This document shows, one piece after another, positions 16,884 through 25,351 of a DNA stretch of 64,000 nt. Under the pieces are notes generated by a model. The model made no database searches, had not been told where the DNA came from, and was given only the letters and a program-made list of their open reading frames with translations. Source of the stretch: CAZGCA01 sp964524145. GTDB taxonomy: Bacteria > Hydrogenedentota > CAZGCA01. Where the stretch lies: the NCBI GenBank assembly GCA_964524145.1, contig CAZGCA010000001.1, positions 160,728 to 224,727 of the forward strand. The letters run 5' to 3'. Position 1 is the stretch's first letter. Each line of letters opens with the position of its first letter. Made by a program: the position numbers and the translations under genes.

Positions 16884-19451
16884 ATGTCGCACAAAGAACA
16901 ACATCTACCAGAGGCACCCATAAGGCAGAACGGCAGCGATGAACGTGAGCCGGGGTTGACGGTTGCAATGGGGGTGGGCATCGTGCTCGTCTCGGCAACG
17001 ACGCTGGCCCTGGAGCTTCTCCACACACGCATCATGTCTGTCATGCTCTGGCATGCGCTGGTCTACGTCGTGATCACAGTGGCCATGCTCGGGTTCGGCA
17101 TAAGCGGCACCTATCTCGCCATGTCGAAACGACTCTTCTCGGCGAACAAATACGCCGTTCTTTCCATTCTCTCGGTATGCTTCGCTGCGTCGATACTGGT
17201 GAGCGCATTCTGTGTCGGCAGGATACGTGTCGATCCTTTCCAGGTGTCGCTGAAACCCTGGAGCATGTTCAATCTTGCATCGTATTTTGCGCTTCTGGCC
17301 CTGCCGTACGTCTTCGCGGGGGGCATTGTGTGTTACGCTCTCTCGTCAACGCAACGCCGGGTGCATTTGCTCTATTCATTGAACCTCGCCGGTTCGGCGG
17401 CGGGCTGTCTCATCTTTCTCGCCGCTCTCGGGCCGCTGGGAGGCGGCGGAAGCCTCCTCTTGCTGTCAGCGCTTGCAGGAGTGGCTTCAGTAAGCTTTGC
17501 GACGAGGAGCTCCAGGAAGAGTCTGTTGTTTGGCGGAGCCTGTTTGGCGTTCGTTCTTATCGGCGGCCTGTGCGGAGGACACCGGTTGCTGGTTTTTGAA
17601 CCGACCGGGGGCAAAGTTCTTGGCATTCGTATGAAAAATGTCCCCGACCTGAACGTCGAGTTTACGCGCTGGACACCTTTTGGCCGGGTGGACGTGGCAT
17701 CGTCGTCCCAATTCCTTGCAGTCAGTCCCAAGGGCAACGATACGATCCCGTTTAAGGAAGTGACGGTTGACGGTACTGCACACACCTGGCTCATCGCGAA
17801 CCGCCCCGATCCGCTTGATTCCCCGCACATCAACCTTGGACACAATCTTGTATTCCATCTCAAACCGCAGGCGAGGGTGCTCAGCATCGGGATGGGCACG
17901 GGCAAGGATATCAAACACGCGCTGGCTCTGGGAGCGGCATCGGTAACAGGCGTCGAGATTATGCCCGTCAAGGTACGTCTTGTCACCGACCGTTATCGCG
18001 ACTTCATCGGTGATTTGTCTTCGATGGGGGATGTCACGTTGATCGCCGACGAAGGGAGAAGCTTCGTCGAACGCCTGCAGACCAAGTACGACATCATTTT
18101 CATGAACGGTGTCGACACGTATGCCGCACTCTCTTCCGGTGCGTACACACTCGTCGAGAACTATCTGTACACCGCCGAGGCCTTCGACGCGTACCTGCGC
18201 AGCCTCGAGCCTGACGGGATGCTCGCGGTCTCGCGGCAATGCTTTCGGTATCCGCGCGACATGTTGCGGTTGAGCGCGACGGCGATCGAGGCGTTGCGAC
18301 GCATCGGTGCCGCGGAACCGTGGCGCCACGTCATCTTTAACATCGATTTGAACTGGGGGACGCTCATTATAAAGAAATCGCCGTTCACCGAGGAGGAGAT
18401 CGCGTTGGCGGAGCGGCTGTTACACACCGGCCCGGTCCGCACTACCTACCTCTTCAAGAAACCCGTCACCTTCCAACACTCACTCATCTTCAAACCGGGA
18501 TTGGAAGATCTCGAGGCTACCCCCGAACTCGTCGAGCAGTACGGCAAGAAGGCGCTCGAGGCCGCGCCGTTCGGCAACGACATCAACCCGTACACGGCCT
18601 TACTCCGTGCCGCCAAGGAGAACCGGCTTCCCCAGTTTTACCGTTCCTATCCTTACGACATAATGCCGGTAACGGATGACAGCCCGTTCTTCTTCAAGTT
18701 CTTCAGATGGAAAGAGTTCCTTGTCTCCCGCGACAAGGGGCTCGCGTGGAAAACCACCGAGGGGTCTTTTGGGTTGGCGGTGCTGCTTTTTCTGCTCGTG
18801 GAAAGCACCGTCGCGCTCGCAATCTTCGTGTTCCTGCCGCTGTTCCGGTTCAAACGTGAAGGGTTGCGGGCGCCATCGAGCATGCGCTACCTCATGTACT
18901 TCTGCTGTCTTGGGGCCGCGTTCATCTCTGTCGAACTCGCGATGATACAGAGACTGAACCTCTTCGTGGGCCACCCCACGTACTCGCTGGCGCTGGTGAT
19001 CGTCGTGTTGCTGGCATCGTCCGGGCTGGGAAGCCTCGTGTCCGGGCTGCTCCACAAGCGCGCCAGACTGATCCTGATACTTGCGCTCGTGGCCATACCG
19101 ATGTTCATGGTGGTGTACTCGGTGGGATTGCCGCCTCTAATCGCCGCCCTGTTGCATACGAGCCGGATCGCCAGATTTGCGGTTGCAACAGCACTGGTTG
19201 CCTCGGTCGGAATATTCATGGGCGTCCCCTTCCCCACAGCGTTGGGCATGGTCGGCCGGCTCCACGAGTCATTTGTGCCGTGGGCGTGGGGCGTGAACGG
19301 CGGCGCGACGGTGCTGGGCTCCATCGCTGCCATAGTCCTTGCCATGCAGATAGGATTCTCCTGGCTGTTGCTGGTGTCAGGCGCCATTTACCTGCTCGCA
19401 CTCGTCGCCATCTACCCCGCCTTGGGAACACTCAGCGAACCGGATCGCTAG
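16884..19451 (+). CDS. spermidine synthase-like fusion with multi-pass membrane domains
   Basis: 855 residues from ATG 16884; a GTG at 16866 is also in frame, and neither has a good ribosome site. About seven hydrophobic segments come first. They are followed by a soluble Rossmann domain: ARVLSIGMGTGKDIKHALALG (SAM/nucleotide glycine loop), VTGVEIMP with its acidic residue, DEGRSFVERL, and YDIIFMNGVDTY. Then come about six more membrane segments (LVFHLK... to the C-terminus). This matches the bacterial spermine/spermidine-synthase-like membrane proteins, in which the catalytic Asp of true polyamine synthases is often absent. Here the catalytic region reads MNGVDTY rather than the usual DxxD element. 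The substrate is unknown. The gene starts upstream of the ribosomal protein operon on the same strand, about 120 bases away, but has its own end. Confidence 0.75.
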   Translation: MSHKEQHLPEAPIRQNGSDEREPGLTVAMGVGIVLVSATTLALELLHTRIMSVMLWHALVYVVITVAMLGFGISGTYLAMSKRLFSANKYAVLSILSVCFAASILVSAFCVGRIRVDPFQVSLKPWSMFNLASYFALLALPYVFAGGIVCYALSSTQRRVHLLYSLNLAGSAAGCLIFLAALGPLGGGGSLLLLSALAGVASVSFATRSSRKSLLFGGACLAFVLIGGLCGGHRLLVFEPTGGKVLGIRMKNVPDLNVEFTRWTPFGRVDVASSSQFLAVSPKGNDTIPFKEVTVDGTAHTWLIANRPDPLDSPHINLGHNLVFHLKPQARVLSIGMGTGKDIKHALALGAASVTGVEIMPVKVRLVTDRYRDFIGDLSSMGDVTLIADEGRSFVERLQTKYDIIFMNGVDTYAALSSGAYTLVENYLYTAEAFDAYLRSLEPDGMLAVSRQCFRYPRDMLRLSATAIEALRRIGAAEPWRHVIFNIDLNWGTLIIKKSPFTEEEIALAERLLHTGPVRTTYLFKKPVTFQHSLIFKPGLEDLEATPELVEQYGKKALEAAPFGNDINPYTALLRAAKENRLPQFYRSYPYDIMPVTDDSPFFFKFFRWKEFLVSRDKGLAWKTTEGSFGLAVLLFLLVESTVALAIFVFLPLFRFKREGLRAPSSMRYLMYFCCLGAAFISVELAMIQRLNLFVGHPTYSLALVIVVLLASSGLGSLVSGLLHKRARLILILALVAIPMFMVVYSVGLPPLIAALLHTSRIARFAVATALVASVGIFMGVPFPTALGMVGRLHESFVPWAWGVNGGATVLGSIAAIVLAMQIGFSWLLLVSGAIYLLALVAIYPALGTLSEPDR

Positions 19452-19485
19452 ACATGGGCAGATCTCGAGAAACGCGCCATTCCGG

Positions 19486-19515
19486 TTGACGGGGACCATC
19501 GCGATAGGGTATAAT
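19486..19515 (+). promoter_or_regulatory. sigma-70-type promoter of rplM-rpsI
   Basis: TTGACG (19486-19491), 18-base spacer, TATAAT (19510-19515), a near-consensus promoter. The leader is about 50 bases. Confidence 0.8.
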
Positions 19516-19570
19516 TCGTATCTCTGACGTGTATCATGATGCAATCGGAACTTGTTAGACGGAGGATCGT

Positions 19571-20005
19571 GTGGTGCGAACGTGGGTCCCGAAAAAAGGG
19601 GACATAAAAAAGAAATGGTATGTAATCGACGCCGACGGCGTTGTGCTGGGCCGACTGGCCGCGCGCGTCGCCGCCGTGTTGCGAGGGAAGCACAAGCCTG
19701 TCTTCTCGCCGTTCATAGATACCGGCGATTTTGTTGTGGTTGTTAACGCCGGCAAAATCAAGGTGACCGGCAAGAAGCTCGAGCAGAAGAAGTACTACAG
19801 CCACTCAGGGTATCCGGGGCACTTGAAGGAGCGGTCTCTTGCAGCAGTCATGGCGAAGCATCCCGATCGTGTTGTGACCGCGGCGGTAAAAGGCATGCTC
19901 CCGCATAACAAGCTCGGGCGCGCCCAGTCCAGGAAGCTCAAGGTGTACGCCGGAGCTGAGCATCCGCATAAGGCACAACAACCGGAACCTCTCGAGATGG
20001 TTTGA
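19571..20005 (+). CDS. rplM: 50S ribosomal protein L13
   Basis: 144 residues from GTG 19571, or 143 from the adjacent GTG 19574, which is better spaced from GGAGG at 19561-19565. Family landmarks: WYVIDADGVVLGRLAARVAAVLRGK near the N-terminus, FVVVVNAGKIKVTGKK, KKYYSHSGYPG, and VKGMLPHNKLGR, with the C-terminal LKVYAGAEHPH. Length and motifs are complete. It is the first gene of the conserved rplM-rpsI operon, translated into the large subunit early in assembly. Confidence 0.97.
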   Translation: MVRTWVPKKGDIKKKWYVIDADGVVLGRLAARVAAVLRGKHKPVFSPFIDTGDFVVVVNAGKIKVTGKKLEQKKYYSHSGYPGHLKERSLAAVMAKHPDRVVTAAVKGMLPHNKLGRAQSRKLKVYAGAEHPHKAQQPEPLEMV

Positions 20006-20021
20006 GTTGGAGGATTCAAGT

Positions 20022-20417
20022 TTGGAGCAGATACAAGAGTTTTTGGCTACCGGGCGGCGCAAGACGTCCGTGGCCCGTGTAAGGCTCGCACCGGGCACAG
20101 GTAAGGTTTCTGTCAACGGACAGGGGCTGGGAGACTATTTCCAGCGCGAAACGCTCGTGATGGTCATAAGGCAGCCGCTCGAGGCTGCGGAGGCGCTCGA
20201 AAAGTTCGATATTCGTGCGCGCGTCGACGGGGGCGGTTTGAGCGGTCAGGCCGGCGCTCTCCGGCATGGTATCTCGCGAGCGCTTGTGAAGGCCGATCCT
20301 GAGCTGCGACCGGCGTTGCGTTCCGGTGGGTTCCTGACACGAGACCCCCGTATGAAGGAACGCAAGAAGTACGGCCAGCGAGGCGCACGAGCCAGGTTCC
20401 AGTTCTCGAAGCGATAA
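20022..20417 (+). CDS. rpsI: 30S ribosomal protein S9
   Basis: 131 residues from TTG 20022, supported by GGAGG at 20009-20013 with an eight-base spacer. An upstream TTG at 20007 overlaps the ribosome site and is unlikely. Landmarks: ATGRRKTSVARVRL, GTGKVSVNGQGLGDYF, RVDGGGLSGQAGALRHGISRAL, and the C-terminal basic tail ending RARFQFSKR, which reaches the ribosomal P site. Complete and 16 bases downstream of rplM. Confidence 0.97.
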   Translation: MEQIQEFLATGRRKTSVARVRLAPGTGKVSVNGQGLGDYFQRETLVMVIRQPLEAAEALEKFDIRARVDGGGLSGQAGALRHGISRALVKADPELRPALRSGGFLTRDPRMKERKKYGQRGARARFQFSKR

Positions 20418-20488
20418 GACTCAGCTCTTCCGGACAGTCGTCACGTCGAGACCCGGGCCGAGCTGTTGGCTTGAGCCTTAATTGAAAC

Positions 20489-20535
20489 AGGTCAGGCAGG
20501 CTACCGCAGCCGGTAGCTCGCCTGACCTTTCTACT
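20489..20535 (+). terminator. intrinsic terminator after rpsI
   Basis: A nine-base-pair stem (AGGTCAGGC 20489-20497 with 20520-20528), a 3x3 internal loop and a second six-base-pair stem (20501-20506 with 20511-20516), followed by a T-rich tract TTTCTACTTTCTC. The stem may also serve minus-strand transcripts coming from the aminotransferase. Confidence 0.8.
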
Positions 20536-20549
20536 TTCTCAGTTCCGCC

Positions 20550-20606
20550 TCAGGACACGCCAAGCACGGCGTTTATGCAGAGCTGAAGGTCCACCGCGTC
20601 AGTCTT
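20550..20606 (-). pseudogene. dockerin-repeat fossil (3' end only)
   Basis: Directly after the aminotransferase stop (20607-20609), in the same frame, the minus strand reads T-D-A-V-D-L-Q-L-C-I-N-A-V-L-G-V-S and then TGA. This is the C-terminal half of the dockerin-like repeat found in the two giant genes of this window (for example NALDVQLCINAALGI). It has no start and no upstream partner, so it looks like the surviving tail of a deleted dockerin-bearing gene. Confidence 0.6.
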
Positions 20607-21758
20607 TCAGCCGCTTCCAGCCTTCATCCCCGTGAAGAACCCGGCCAACCTGCGCATCCCCTCTTCGATATTCTCGATCGAGTTCGCGTACGACAGCCTC
20701 AGGTACCGGCGTCCCGATTCGCCGAAATCTATACCCGGAGCGAGCGCCACACCGGCTTCGGCGAGAATCTTCTCTGCGAGTTCGAGCGAATTCATCCCGA
20801 ACGTGGTGGCGTCCGCCCAGACGTAGAACGCTCCCGCCGGCGGCGCGGGAATAGGCAGCCTCATCTTCCGAAGCTTTGCGACCATGAGCTGTCGCCGCTC
20901 GTCGAACCGCCGGACCATGCGCTCGACGTCTTCGCCGGCGTCGCGCAACGCAGCGACCCCACCATGCTGCACGAACGGGTTGGGCGAGATGAAGAAGTTC
21001 TGCTGCAATATCTGGATTACACGCAGCATGTGTCTCGGCACGATCAGGTACCCCAACCGCCACCCGGTCATCGCGTACAACTTCGAGAACCCGTTGATAA
21101 CGACGGCATCGTCCGTGAACTCGAGTATCGAGTGTTCTTTGCCCTCATAGACAAGCCCGTGGTATATCTCGTCCGATATGATGGTGAGGTCCGTCTGCGC
21201 GATTGCCTCTATCGTCTCTGCCGGCATCAACGTGCCTGTCGGGTTGCACGGCGAATTGAGTATGACGGCCTTGGTGCGTTCGCTCCGCCTCGCCACGATC
21301 TCCTCCGCTGCAAGGTGAAACCCGTTTTCGGGCGTCGTCGGCACGAAGACAGACACCGCGTCGAGATGGCGCAGGAAATTCGGGTAACACGCATAATGCG
21401 GGTCCGCCAAGATCACTTCGTCGCCTCGTTCCAGCAACGCAGAGAACGCAAGCAGCATCGCAGGCGACGACCCGGAAGTCACCACAACGGTTTCCGGCGA
21501 CACCGAGACGTCGTACTTCTTCGAGTAGAACTCCGCGACAGCCTCACGCAGCTCGATCATACCCAGGCTGTGCGTGTACCGAGTCTTGCCCGCGCCGATC
21601 GCCCGGATGGCCGCCTCGACAACACATTGCGGCGTCGGAAAGTCAGGTTGCCCTACTTCGAGATGTATGATCGACCGCCCCTCGCGTTCCAGCTCCGCCG
21701 AACGCTCCATCACCTCCATCACATAGAAGGGCGTCATCTCAAGACTGCTGCGTCTCAC
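20607..21758 (-). CDS. class I/II PLP-dependent aminotransferase
   Basis: 383 residues from GTG 21758, chosen because GGGAGAG lies six bases upstream; the frame stays open to 21851. It is a fold-type I aminotransferase of the AspB family: LEVGQPDFPTP near the N-terminus, TSGSSPAMLLAFSALL (cofactor phosphate site), NSPCNPTG, ISDEIYHGLVYEG, and the Schiff-base lysine Lys226 in GFSKLYAMTGWRLGYL. The C-terminal arginine is in GRRYLRLSYANS (substrate carboxylate). It probably transaminates an amino acid with 2-oxoglutarate, but substrate class cannot be settled. The gene stands alone with its own promoter, and a dockerin fossil follows its stop. Confidence 0.9.
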   Translation of the reverse strand: MRRSSLEMTPFYVMEVMERSAELEREGRSIIHLEVGQPDFPTPQCVVEAAIRAIGAGKTRYTHSLGMIELREAVAEFYSKKYDVSVSPETVVVTSGSSPAMLLAFSALLERGDEVILADPHYACYPNFLRHLDAVSVFVPTTPENGFHLAAEEIVARRSERTKAVILNSPCNPTGTLMPAETIEAIAQTDLTIISDEIYHGLVYEGKEHSILEFTDDAVVINGFSKLYAMTGWRLGYLIVPRHMLRVIQILQQNFFISPNPFVQHGGVAALRDAGEDVERMVRRFDERRQLMVAKLRKMRLPIPAPPAGAFYVWADATTFGMNSLELAEKILAEAGVALAPGIDFGESGRRYLRLSYANSIENIEEGMRRLAGFFTGMKAGSG

Positions 21759-21811
21759 ACCATTCTCTCCCTGCAGCACGTGCCGCAACTCCCGGATTCG
21801 ATGATCGTCCG

Positions 21812-21841
21812 ATGATAGCACGCTCCCCCGAGCCGTCACAA
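21812..21841 (-). promoter_or_regulatory. sigma-70-type promoter of the aminotransferase gene
   Basis: On the minus strand TTGTGA (21836-21841), 18-base spacer, TATCAT (21812-21817), about 54 bases upstream of the GTG start. Confidence 0.55.
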
Positions 21842-21937
21842 GACGCAGCAATAGCCAACGTCATCCGTGCGTCATGAACTGGTGCAGTTACGTTGCGGCC
21901 TGGTCCAAAGATACTATCGGCGCGCGTCCGCCGCCAC

Positions 21938-22123
21938 CTAACCGAAACAGCCAAGCTGACAACGGCATATCTTTATCTTCATCTTGTTCAGGATGCGCCC
22001 GATCTCGCGCGGATCCATCCCGAACTCCGCTGCCGTTTCCAACGCGTTGTGACACGCGATCTTGCCGTCCTCCGCCTTGTTGCGGAGCGAGCTCTCGACC
22101 GCGTCTCGATCAACCTCGTTCAC
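21938..22123 (-). CDS. small conserved protein with C-terminal CQLGCFG motif
   Basis: 61 residues from GTG with an excellent AGGAGG five bases upstream. It reads as a compact helical protein: D-G-K-I-A-C-H-N-A, then AAEFGMDPREIGRILN, and ends KIKICRCQLGCFG. I recall a family of small bacterial proteins, sometimes fused to larger regulators, with G-R-L-P-C then a helix-turn-helix-like V-S-P-x-E-V-G-R and a terminal K-I-x-x-C-Q-L-G-L-F-G. This fits well. Two or three cysteines near the C-terminus suggest metal or thiol chemistry. The function is not known to me. Confidence 0.7.
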   Translation of the reverse strand: MNEVDRDAVESSLRNKAEDGKIACHNALETAAEFGMDPREIGRILNKMKIKICRCQLGCFG

Positions 22124-22170
22124 GTCGTCCTCCTATTGACTCTTGCATGGATAAACGAACATCTGTGTGT

Positions 22171-22285
22171 TTCGTAGCGCCAGCATCTTGCTGGCAGTCG
22201 TGAGGGCGTCCCGCCCTCATCTGTACGGGAGCGAGACGCTCCCGAGACTGCCGGCGAGGACGCCAGCGGTACGTCAGAAACGTGT
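22171..22285. repeat. composite palindromic repeat (four nested hairpins)
   Basis: Three clean hairpins stand side by side: GCCAGCA-TCT-TGCTGGC (22179-22195), TGAGGGCG-TCC-CGCCCTCA (22201-22219) and CGGGAGCG-AGA-CGCTCCCG (22226-22244). The first unit also matches, inverted, the segment at about 22247-22272 (GACTGCC...GCCAGCGGTA), so the whole forms one large imperfect inverted repeat. It codes for nothing visible and looks like an interspersed genomic repeat that folds as RNA or cruciform. Confidence 0.7.
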
Positions 22286-22383
22286 TTCATTAGCAATGCA
22301 AGCATCAATAAGAACGCGACCATTTTTACCTGTCATTCTGGGCGAACCGAGGAATATCAGCGCCGACGGCACGAACCCCGAGA

Positions 22384-22788
22384 CTATTCCGCCCCGGCGT
22401 CGTCGCCTTCGGGCTGTTCCTGCGCGGCCGCGTCTTCCTTCTGCTTGCGCGACGCCTCTTTCGCCTCCTGCCTGCGCCGTCTCCGCTCCGAGTTGATCAG
22501 ATCGATCTGTGCCGTTATCTCGACCTGCTTGTCCTCGAGCTCGCACACCTGTTCAGCAAGCCCTCGTATTACCGGCTGCTTGCTGAGATCGGATTCCTTC
22601 TCAAAATCCAGGTGCGCAACCTGCTCGCCTATCTCGACCAGCAGGTTGTGTATCCGCGTCTTCAGCCTCGGCAGCTCGAGCTTCAGTTTCCCGATCCGTG
22701 CGGCCTCTTCGCTCTTCTCGGCTATGACGCCCGCCCCTTCGGCGATGACGTCCGCAACGCCCGTCGTTATCTTCCTTATGACACTCAT
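22384..22788 (-). CDS. coiled-coil protein of unknown function
   Basis: 134 residues, ATG with AGGAGG upstream. It starts MSVIRKITTGVADVIAEGAG, has no signal peptide, then about 70 residues of heptad-rich helix (KLELPRLKTRIHNLLVEIGEQV, VCELEDKQVEITAQIDLI) and an Arg/Lys then Glu/Ala/Asp-rich disordered tail. The general look is that of small cytoplasmic coiled-coil proteins with a zinc-free PspA-like or DUF-type helical hairpin. I cannot assign a family. It lies downstream of the metal permease gene on the same strand, about 130 bases away. Confidence 0.6.
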   Translation of the reverse strand: MSVIRKITTGVADVIAEGAGVIAEKSEEAARIGKLKLELPRLKTRIHNLLVEIGEQVAHLDFEKESDLSKQPVIRGLAEQVCELEDKQVEITAQIDLINSERRRRRQEAKEASRKQKEDAAAQEQPEGDDAGAE

Positions 22789-22918
22789 CGCTCGCGTCCT
22801 CCTCCTGTTCTTCGGTCACCTTCAAGACCAATGGTACTTCTCCCCCCGCCCCATGTCAAGCCGAAGCAATCTCTGGCCCAGGGTGCAGCGCGGCCATCTT
22901 GCCCGGATGAACCTGCTC

Positions 22919-24187
22919 CTATGCCTTCTCCGGTTCCTTGACGCGGTAACCCAAATCCTCGACCGCCTGGCGAAGTGCCGCCCGGTCCAGCGCGTGACCC
23001 ATCACCACAACCTGCTTGGTCTTCAGGTTGACGTCCGCCGACACCACACCTTTGGCCCCGAGCAGCGCCTGCGTAACGCTCTGCGCGCAATGGCTGCACG
23101 TCATACCATCGACACGCAGCTCGACCCACTCTTTCGTTTCGCCGTCTTCCTTCTGTGCGTGCGCTTCCGCTTTCCCCCGCGACAGCAGCGCGTACGCCAG
23201 CACTGCGAACAGGAACACCGCGCTGGCCCATTTGATCGCACCGGGAAGCATCCACCCGGCTTCGGCGGGAACACGCGCCGCCAACCCAAACATGAGCTGG
23301 TCGAGCGCCAGCCCGAACGCGAGCGCCCCCAGAGCCACCGTGCCCAAATATATCAGCGCCGTCCGCCGCCCGAGCACCTTCCATATCGTGGCAAGAGTCG
23401 CCGCATTGGTTGCAGGCCCCGTCATCAGAAACACCAACGCCGCGCCCGGCGACGCGCCTTTAGCGACAAGCGCCGCAGCTATCGGCACCGACGCGGTCGC
23501 ACACACATACACCGGCACCCCCAACGCCATCATCACGACCATCGCGACGATACCCCCGCCAAGGAGCCCCGCGAAATAATCCTCCGGCACCACCGCCGAT
23601 ATGAACGCCGCGATCATCAACCCGACTATCAGCGGCTTGACGATATCGCGCGGCAACGTGACCAATCCGTACCGCAACGCCCGCACCAGCTTGCTCGTGT
23701 CCCCGTCTTCCGTACAGCATTCCGCAGTACACGCTGGCGCGACGTCCGCTGCGTTCGGTCCGCCCGCGGCAAACTCGTCCACCAGCCCACCGCCCACGAG
23801 TCCCGTCACAAACGCCGCCACCGGTCTCACCACGGCAAACACCGGACCCAGCAGGCTGAACGTCACAAAGATGCTGTCAACGCCAGTCTGCGGGGTCGAG
23901 ATAAGGAACGAGACCGACGCACCGCGGCTCGCACCATGGCGACGCAACGACGTTCCCACCGGGATGACGCCGCACGAACACAACGGCAGCGGTACGCCCA
24001 ACACCGCCGCCTTGACCACCGGCCACATGCCGCGGCCCGCCAGATGCCGTTCGACCGTCTCGGGCGAGATCACCACCGACAACACGCCCGCAACAACAAA
24101 TCCGAACAGCAAATACGGCGACATCGCCGTCAACACGTCCCAGAGGTCAGCTACAAACCTCGGCACCAGCTCTACAACGTAATCCAC
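22919..24187 (-). CDS. metal-efflux permease (SO_0444/ArsP-type) with C-terminal HMA domain
   Basis: 422 residues from GTG 24187, chosen because AGAGAGG lies eight bases upstream; the open frame extends to 24286. There are about eight to ten membrane segments. The signature PLPLCSCGVIPVG occurs in the first repeat and VPVYVCATASVPI in the second, as in DUF318/ArsP-like permeases, together with STPQTGVDS and TGPATNAATL. A cytoplasmic loop has a Cys-rich cluster CTAECCTED. The last 70 residues are an HMA metallochaperone domain with GMTCSHC. A permease plus HMA is the pattern of the SO_0444-type Cu/Zn/heavy-metal efflux proteins. It probably exports a thiophilic metal across the inner membrane. 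No metal-responsive regulator is adjacent. Confidence 0.85.
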   Translation of the reverse strand: MDYVVELVPRFVADLWDVLTAMSPYLLFGFVVAGVLSVVISPETVERHLAGRGMWPVVKAAVLGVPLPLCSCGVIPVGTSLRRHGASRGASVSFLISTPQTGVDSIFVTFSLLGPVFAVVRPVAAFVTGLVGGGLVDEFAAGGPNAADVAPACTAECCTEDGDTSKLVRALRYGLVTLPRDIVKPLIVGLMIAAFISAVVPEDYFAGLLGGGIVAMVVMMALGVPVYVCATASVPIAAALVAKGASPGAALVFLMTGPATNAATLATIWKVLGRRTALIYLGTVALGALAFGLALDQLMFGLAARVPAEAGWMLPGAIKWASAVFLFAVLAYALLSRGKAEAHAQKEDGETKEWVELRVDGMTCSHCAQSVTQALLGAKGVVSADVNLKTKQVVVMGHALDRAALRQAVEDLGYRVKEPEKA

Positions 24188-24227
24188 TTGAACAACCTCT
24201 CTTCCACACCACCACTCCCTTCTATTA

Positions 24228-24233
24228 ATTATA
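24228..24233 (-). promoter_or_regulatory. -10 element (TATAAT) before the permease
   Basis: A perfect minus-strand TATAAT 41 bases upstream of GTG 24187. The -35 region is poor, so activation by a regulator is possible. Confidence 0.4.
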
Positions 24234-24282
24234 ACAGCGAACGAGTGGTCCGCGCCACGTCGTGTTCGCATCAGGAATCTGA

Positions 24283-24534
24283 CCACAAAGCACCAACTTC
24301 ACATGCCTCTTGGATTCGAGTGCGAACGTGGTTGTGCTGATTGACGAGGACTACAGCAGCATGTACATCGACGGCCAGGTGACGCATCTGGAGAACGACC
24401 CGACGCCGGCGCAAGGCGATGCCGCCTTGATCCTCCGCGATTCGTCGAACGACAACAAATCGTTTGTCGACGACGACGGGGTCATGAAGCTTGAAGGCTA
24501 CGTCTACGAGAAGGGAGTGCGGCAGGTCTGTTGA
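24283..24534 (+). pseudogene. 3' fragment of an unrecognised secreted-type gene
   Basis: About 83 codons without a proper start or ribosome site. The protein text VVVLIDEDYSSMYIDGQVTH, then GDAALILRDSSND, DDDGVMKLEGYVYEKGV, reads like the end of a beta-rich polysaccharide-active protein (a Y-I-D-G turn as in concanavalin-like or GH32/GH43 C-terminal domains). It is probably a leftover from a rearrangement, since two further truncated genes follow within 1 kb. Confidence 0.4.
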
Positions 24535-24737
24535 CCTTGGTGCATCAAGGTTCTGGCAAGAACGGGCGGCGCCAGCACGTCTTGACAGCCTCTCCGGTGC
24601 CCGTCTGTTCGCCAATTGACGTGACAGACAAGCCCGTCAAGCGTGTTGCTTTACCTCGCGGGCTTCGTCGTACCTAATCGTCTCGCGGACCCAGGTGCCC
24701 GGCAAACGCAGGTGCGTGGACCGCTCAGATTCTCAAC
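24535..24737. other. short non-coding stretch in a decayed region
   Basis: 203 bases. The only thing visible is a weak five-base-pair hairpin CCTTG/CAAGG right after 24534. No gene or promoter is recognised. Confidence 0.3.
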
Positions 24738-25340
24738 TCACCACAACACTGCGTTGACAGCGTCCGAGCTGAGAGGCCAGACGGTTGTTGACGGAAACTT
24801 GACAAACTCCACGTGCCCGTCCATAAACAGTACGTTCGATCCGCCGGGAACGTGGTTGAACTCTTCCGCCATCTCCGCCAGTCCGGCGTAGCCTGCCGAA
24901 GCTGTGTCCCACATTATCGGGAGTTCGGATTGCGCCTGGGTCGACCCCGCAGGATTGTTGATATCGGTGATGAAAAACCGTTCGATCCCCTCCCGCAGAC
25001 GATAGACCGTGTGCAACTCTCCGTCTTTGCCCCTGATATCAGGTACGTCTCTGTCGTGCGCTCCCAGCGTCCAATCGTGAAACGGGGGGAACAACCCTGC
25101 AACCACTGTAATACTGAAGCAGCCAGGGGACAGACACCCCGGGTTTGCCAGGTTCTCATCAAGCGCGTATCCGAAGTAATGGTAACAGAGTCCCGGCAGA
25201 CGGAGGTACAGCCCTCCCTCTCGGTCCACGCTCATAAAGTCTTCCGCGGCTTTCTTCCCTGCATGCGCTTCACCATCAGACGGGCACAGCGCGATGAACG
25301 GGTCCGTCATGTATTCCGGATACAGCGCTTTGCCCGACGG
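24738..25340 (-). pseudogene. DUF1559-type pilin-like protein, 5'-truncated
   Basis: The longest ATG frame starts at 25310, but the reading frame with a plausible family sequence continues upstream (S-G-K-A-L-Y-P-E-Y before the Met), so the start seen is not the real one. The end of the protein carries the hallmark of the DUF1559 (H-X9-DG) family of planctomycetes and relatives: FNHVPGGSNVLFMDGHVEFVKF. These proteins normally begin with a prepilin signal and a long hydrophobic helix. Both are missing, so the gene is broken. The junction lies at about 25330-25360, where a second truncated gene starts in the opposite direction. Confidence 0.6.
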
Positions 25341-25351
25341 CGTCGACCGGG

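Noticed and set aside
22445..24340. 631-codon plus-strand ORF
   Set aside because: Antisense to the permease and coiled-coil genes, with an Arg/His-rich low-complexity composition typical of GC-rich shadows.
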